From NCBI GenBank assembly GCA_963719855.1, contig CAVRDK010000001.1:1-64000 (forward strand): a DNA stretch of 64,000 bases, in the 5' to 3' direction. Both the position numbers and the translations under genes were made by a program. The notes beneath the pieces are model-generated. The model had not been told where the DNA came from. It was given only the letters and a program-made list of their open reading frames with translations, and searched no databases. Shown here piece after piece: positions 63,725 to 64,000 of the stretch. The stretch is from CAIQPV01 sp963719855 (GTDB lineage: Bacteria; Pseudomonadota; Gammaproteobacteria; Burkholderiales; Gallionellaceae). Numbering within the stretch: position 1 is the first letter of the stretch; each line of letters starts with the position of its first letter.

Positions 63725-64000
63725 CGGGTAAGCTGAAAAATGGACACCAACGTTTTGTTAAGCTTGAAACTGAGGTGTAAAACGAAGGGCGGCAAGTGTC
63801 GCATCGACCAGTTGAGACCACTGCTATTAGCAGCCGTTGAGTTTCTCGTTTGCTCAGGTCACTTCAGACAAAACAGCTTACTTGGCGTTTCTAACGAATA
63901 GTATTTGAGTATTACACTAAAAGACGGTGAGCTCCATTGTTCAGGATTTGTTGTCGCCTTATAAGTCACTCCAGTTGCATCCTGAATATTTTGACGCAAA
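63725..64000. other. Right end of window without supported gene
   Basis: A 53-codon frame at 63740-63901 (MDTNVLLSLKLRCKTKGGKC) lacks a ribosome site and family; nothing else is recognised. Confidence 0.3.

Noticed and set aside
63740..63901. 53-codon plus-strand frame at the right end
   Set aside because: No ribosome site and no family-like pattern.
1..64000. CRISPR arrays, rRNA and tRNA genes
   Set aside because: No regularly spaced repeats, rRNA cores or cloverleaf with CCA-like end was recognised by eye; a covariance-model scan could still find a tRNA.

Overview
The window looks like a chromosomal segment of a betaproteobacterium, most plausibly Gallionellaceae/Nitrosomonadales. This rests on gene content and order: nadB divergent from rpoE-rseA-rseB-mucD, PPi-linked phosphofructokinase next to a K+-independent H+-pyrophosphatase, many chemoreceptors and c-di-GMP proteins, and dispersed TGTGGGAGCGGC palindromes. 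The taxon is an inference. No rRNA, tRNA or CRISPR array was recognised.

Layout. 1-2.7 kb: an IS21-family element (istA/istB) that has cut a chemoreceptor gene, leaving its 3' end before cheW. 3.8-7.4 kb: housekeeping genes (orn, a Ste24-type protease, cytochrome c, phhB, rsgA). 7.4-9.7 kb: a patch of small unknown genes, a methyltransferase and a broken higB toxin. 9.7-14 kb: a tripartite MFS efflux operon. 14.3-19 kb: a CheB-CheR-PAS signalling protein, then aroE-mtgA. 19.2-25.6 kb: a single-strand metal-uptake operon, zur, zip, DUF2946-like, TonB-dependent receptor, tonB, exbB, exbD, exbD, with a candidate operator in front of zur. 26-33 kb: pfp-hppA (PPi energy metabolism), a transposase scrap, a PilZ protein, and glgP broken by one base. 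33.9-39.4 kb: nadB and the RpoE envelope-stress operon, whose RseB carries an unusual histidine-rich linker.

39.4-50 kb is accessory. It holds a decayed zinc-binding chemoreceptor domain beside an intact cytoplasmic CZB chemoreceptor, a YcgR-like flagellar brake, three tiny unknown genes, and a LexA/UmuD-like repressor whose promoter carries two GAACGATCGTTC palindromes. Two nearly identical IS5-family copies follow, bracketing a PUA/EVE-like protein, a frameshifted wrbA and an HD-GYP phosphodiesterase. 49.8-55.4 kb is redox-flavoured: a bacterioferritin-like protein, two cupredoxins, a ferredoxin-cyclase fusion, and an operon of FAD oxidoreductase, cupredoxin, LolA-like protein and SRPBCC protein. 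56-64 kb: AsmA, MscS, OmpA-like, a lipoprotein M48 protease, then a chemoreceptor lacking its own sensor domain followed by a membrane-anchored NIT-like sensor.

Chemotaxis and c-di-GMP signalling recur (two partial and two intact chemoreceptor genes, CheW, CheBR, two PilZ proteins, HD-GYP). So does decay by single-base indels (higB, glgP, CZB remnant, wrbA, IS5 copy 2, LolA-like), which is either real gene loss or assembly error.
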